Positions 62,241-64,000 of a DNA stretch of 64,000 bases are shown piece after piece; the first letter of the stretch is position 1; each line of letters starts with the position of its first letter. The stretch is from Galbula dea (Eukaryota; Chordata; Aves; Piciformes; Galbulidae): NCBI GenBank assembly GCA_013399015.1, contig VWZX01008936.1, forward strand, positions 3,924,327 through 3,988,326, given 5' to 3'. The notes under the pieces were generated by a model, which saw only the letters and a list, made by a program, of their open reading frames with translations, was not told where the DNA came from and searched no databases. The position numbers were made by a program, and so were the translations under genes.

Positions 62241-64000
62241 GAACCCAAGAACAATCACCAGGCAAAACTAAAGAAAAAAGTCCAAGTTTCTGGATTTGTC
62301 TTGCAGAAAAGACATTTTAAACAAAACAGTTATTCCAATGAGTTAACACTAAATATCCTCTTAATTTTTCATTGCTCTACATGCTGTTCTTAGGCTAGGA
62401 GAATAAGGGCCTATGCCTAATATTTCAGTTGTTTCTAGGGGCAAGCTTCTGGAGAAGGAGAACAAAACATCGACAGCAGAGTTGTATAAAACTTTGTTAA
62501 CCTGACTTATTCAGCATTTTCTTTTCCTGCATTGTCTCACTATCTGCTGTCAAAAAAACCCCACAAACATTTCAGCACCATACAAGAGAGATCTACTACT
62601 TTTCATGGCATAGTTCTGACAGTTCCTTAGAGTATTTTTCATATATTGCAGCAGAGACCTGTGAATCAATGGTCCCACTCTGCACTCCCTCAGCTCTCTT
62701 GCTTATAGCAGATTAAGCAAGGCAAATTTCTCTCCACCTCCCCTATAGTAAATGTTTATTAACATTGACTGTCTGACATGATTTAGACTGAACTAAACTG
62801 CTATGCAACCACATCTCAAATTGCCTTACACCTCTACAAACTCCCACTCCCTCCATTGCTGGCATGCTCCTGACCATACATATTGCAGCATCAAGCAGCC
62901 TTACTAGCAGAAAATTCTCAAAACAAAATAAGCAGACAGCTTTCATCTGGCTTAGTGAGCTAAATTAGCTCCACACATGGTCTGGGGGCAAGAGCAGGGC
63001 AGGAAGGAGTGACTGAAAAAGAGCTATTTCGAGCCTCAAGTTAGATCAGTTCAAACCGAGATGGCTCCATATCCCTTAGGTTATGTTGAAAATGAGACTA
63101 TGAATTTAGGTGCCACTGTCAGGAGTGGCCAGGGCATAGACACAAACCAGGTGCTTCCACCTAATGAATTAAGCTGGCTGCTAGATCATCCATTGAGGCA
63201 GTCTGCCTGTGATTTTTTGCCTACAGCAAGTACAAGGTAACCTGAGCTATCCTAACCTTCGGTGTTCAGGCTGTTGAGGTCTAAATGGCACAGGTTTAAT
63301 CCTTCAATCCCTGTAAGTTAACTGGAGATGCCACCCATTTGCTAATGTCATGTAAAGAGAACAGCTGTCATGGTGGCCTGTCACATAACTGCATATTACA
63401 TCTCAGATTTAAGGAATACTGATTAAGTCTTCTCAATCAGTGACTAAGACCCATTCCCTTGGAGCTTCCCTAGTAGGCTGCAGAGCAGAGACATCACACT
63501 GGTATAAACAGGAAATAGGTCTTCAAGTAAGACTTTTTTTTAAGCTGAACTAAAACCTTTGTAAGTTTGGGAACTTAGAATTATTCCCTTTTAGAATATT
63601 TTTGAGCTGTTCCAAGCAATTCCTCATGAAAATTCATGTAAACTTAGAGCTAAGTTCTCAAACAAGCCATTATAATCGGGAGCTGAACTATTTTGTTCAT
63701 TGAAAGCGGCAGTAGAAAAAGTAGCAGAGCAGCAGCAGGTTTCACTTGTCATTCCAGAAGAAGCCTCCCTTCAGTTTATTAAACAGAAACTGAAAATTTT
63801 GTCCAAAACCATTTTGTGATCTCACTGAAGAAACAGACAGTTGCTGTTTACCATGACACTAGAAAAACAGACGCTTATTGCTCACGTTCTCTACCAGAGC
63901 ATTATGTTAAATTAATTTATTTCCTCCAGAGTAGAGGGAAAACACACTATTAAGACTATACAAAAGCAGGTATATTTCATGACCCTTTTAATTTTAAAGG
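62241..64000. other. Non-coding unique sequence to window end
   Basis: No gene or repeat family is recognised. Open frames are under 70 codons. Confidence 0.55.

Noticed and set aside
1..64000. tRNA, rRNA, CRISPR array, bacterial operon or phage-like system
   Set aside because: No A/B-box pairs, no spaced direct-repeat arrays, no dense collinear coding frames; the window is vertebrate non-coding DNA.

Overview
The window looks like avian nuclear DNA, most likely a bird intron or intergenic stretch. It is AT-leaning, CpG-poor and has no bacterial gene layout. The only clearly recognisable mobile DNA is CR1 LINE fragments, the dominant interspersed repeat of birds. Several keep the CR1 3' hallmark of a closing TTCCAAC-type block followed by ATTCTATG-like repeats. 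By eye CR1 fills only about 3% of the window, which fits a bird better than a turtle or crocodile; that is an inference. I found no intact, recognisable protein-coding gene, no tRNA or rRNA gene, no CRISPR array and no CpG-island promoter. The many short open frames behave like chance frames.

Layout. 1-14 kb: unique sequence with one minus-strand CR1 tail (about 4524-4815), a 20-bp perfect palindrome, a small CpG cluster near 3.25 kb, and A/C-only tracts at 10.57 and 13.75 kb. 15-25 kb: a minus-strand CR1 (14967-15402), an isolated TATA/CRE-like GC-rich patch near 19.15 kb, and a possible terminal exon at 23365 followed by an AATAAA at 24041. 25.7-33.1 kb: two direct copies of a ~267-bp element about 7.1 kb apart, sharing a 101-base identical core and, on the minus strand, the same short open frame ending at a GTGAGT donor-like site. 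Between them lie a plus-strand CR1 tail next to a 25-nt palindrome, a weak older CR1 tail and a candidate non-coding exon. 33.6-35.6 kb: a block with strong T-over-A skew that, read on the minus strand, gives a series of protein-like but broken frames; it may be a decayed coding relic of unknown origin. 36-52 kb: two plus-strand CR1s, of which the 740-bp copy at 47.88-48.62 kb is the longest, an octamer/SOX-like composite site at 42086, and a candidate conserved element at 50.3-50.6 kb. 52-64 kb: one minus-strand CR1 tail, the longest open frame (188 codons, probably chance), A-rich tracts and one undetermined base at 60943.

Nothing here shows genes working together. The most informative items are the local ~267-bp duplication with its shared frame, the skewed minus-strand relic, and a handful of candidate regulatory elements. 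All of these rest on reading by eye and need alignment to other bird genomes or transcript data to confirm.
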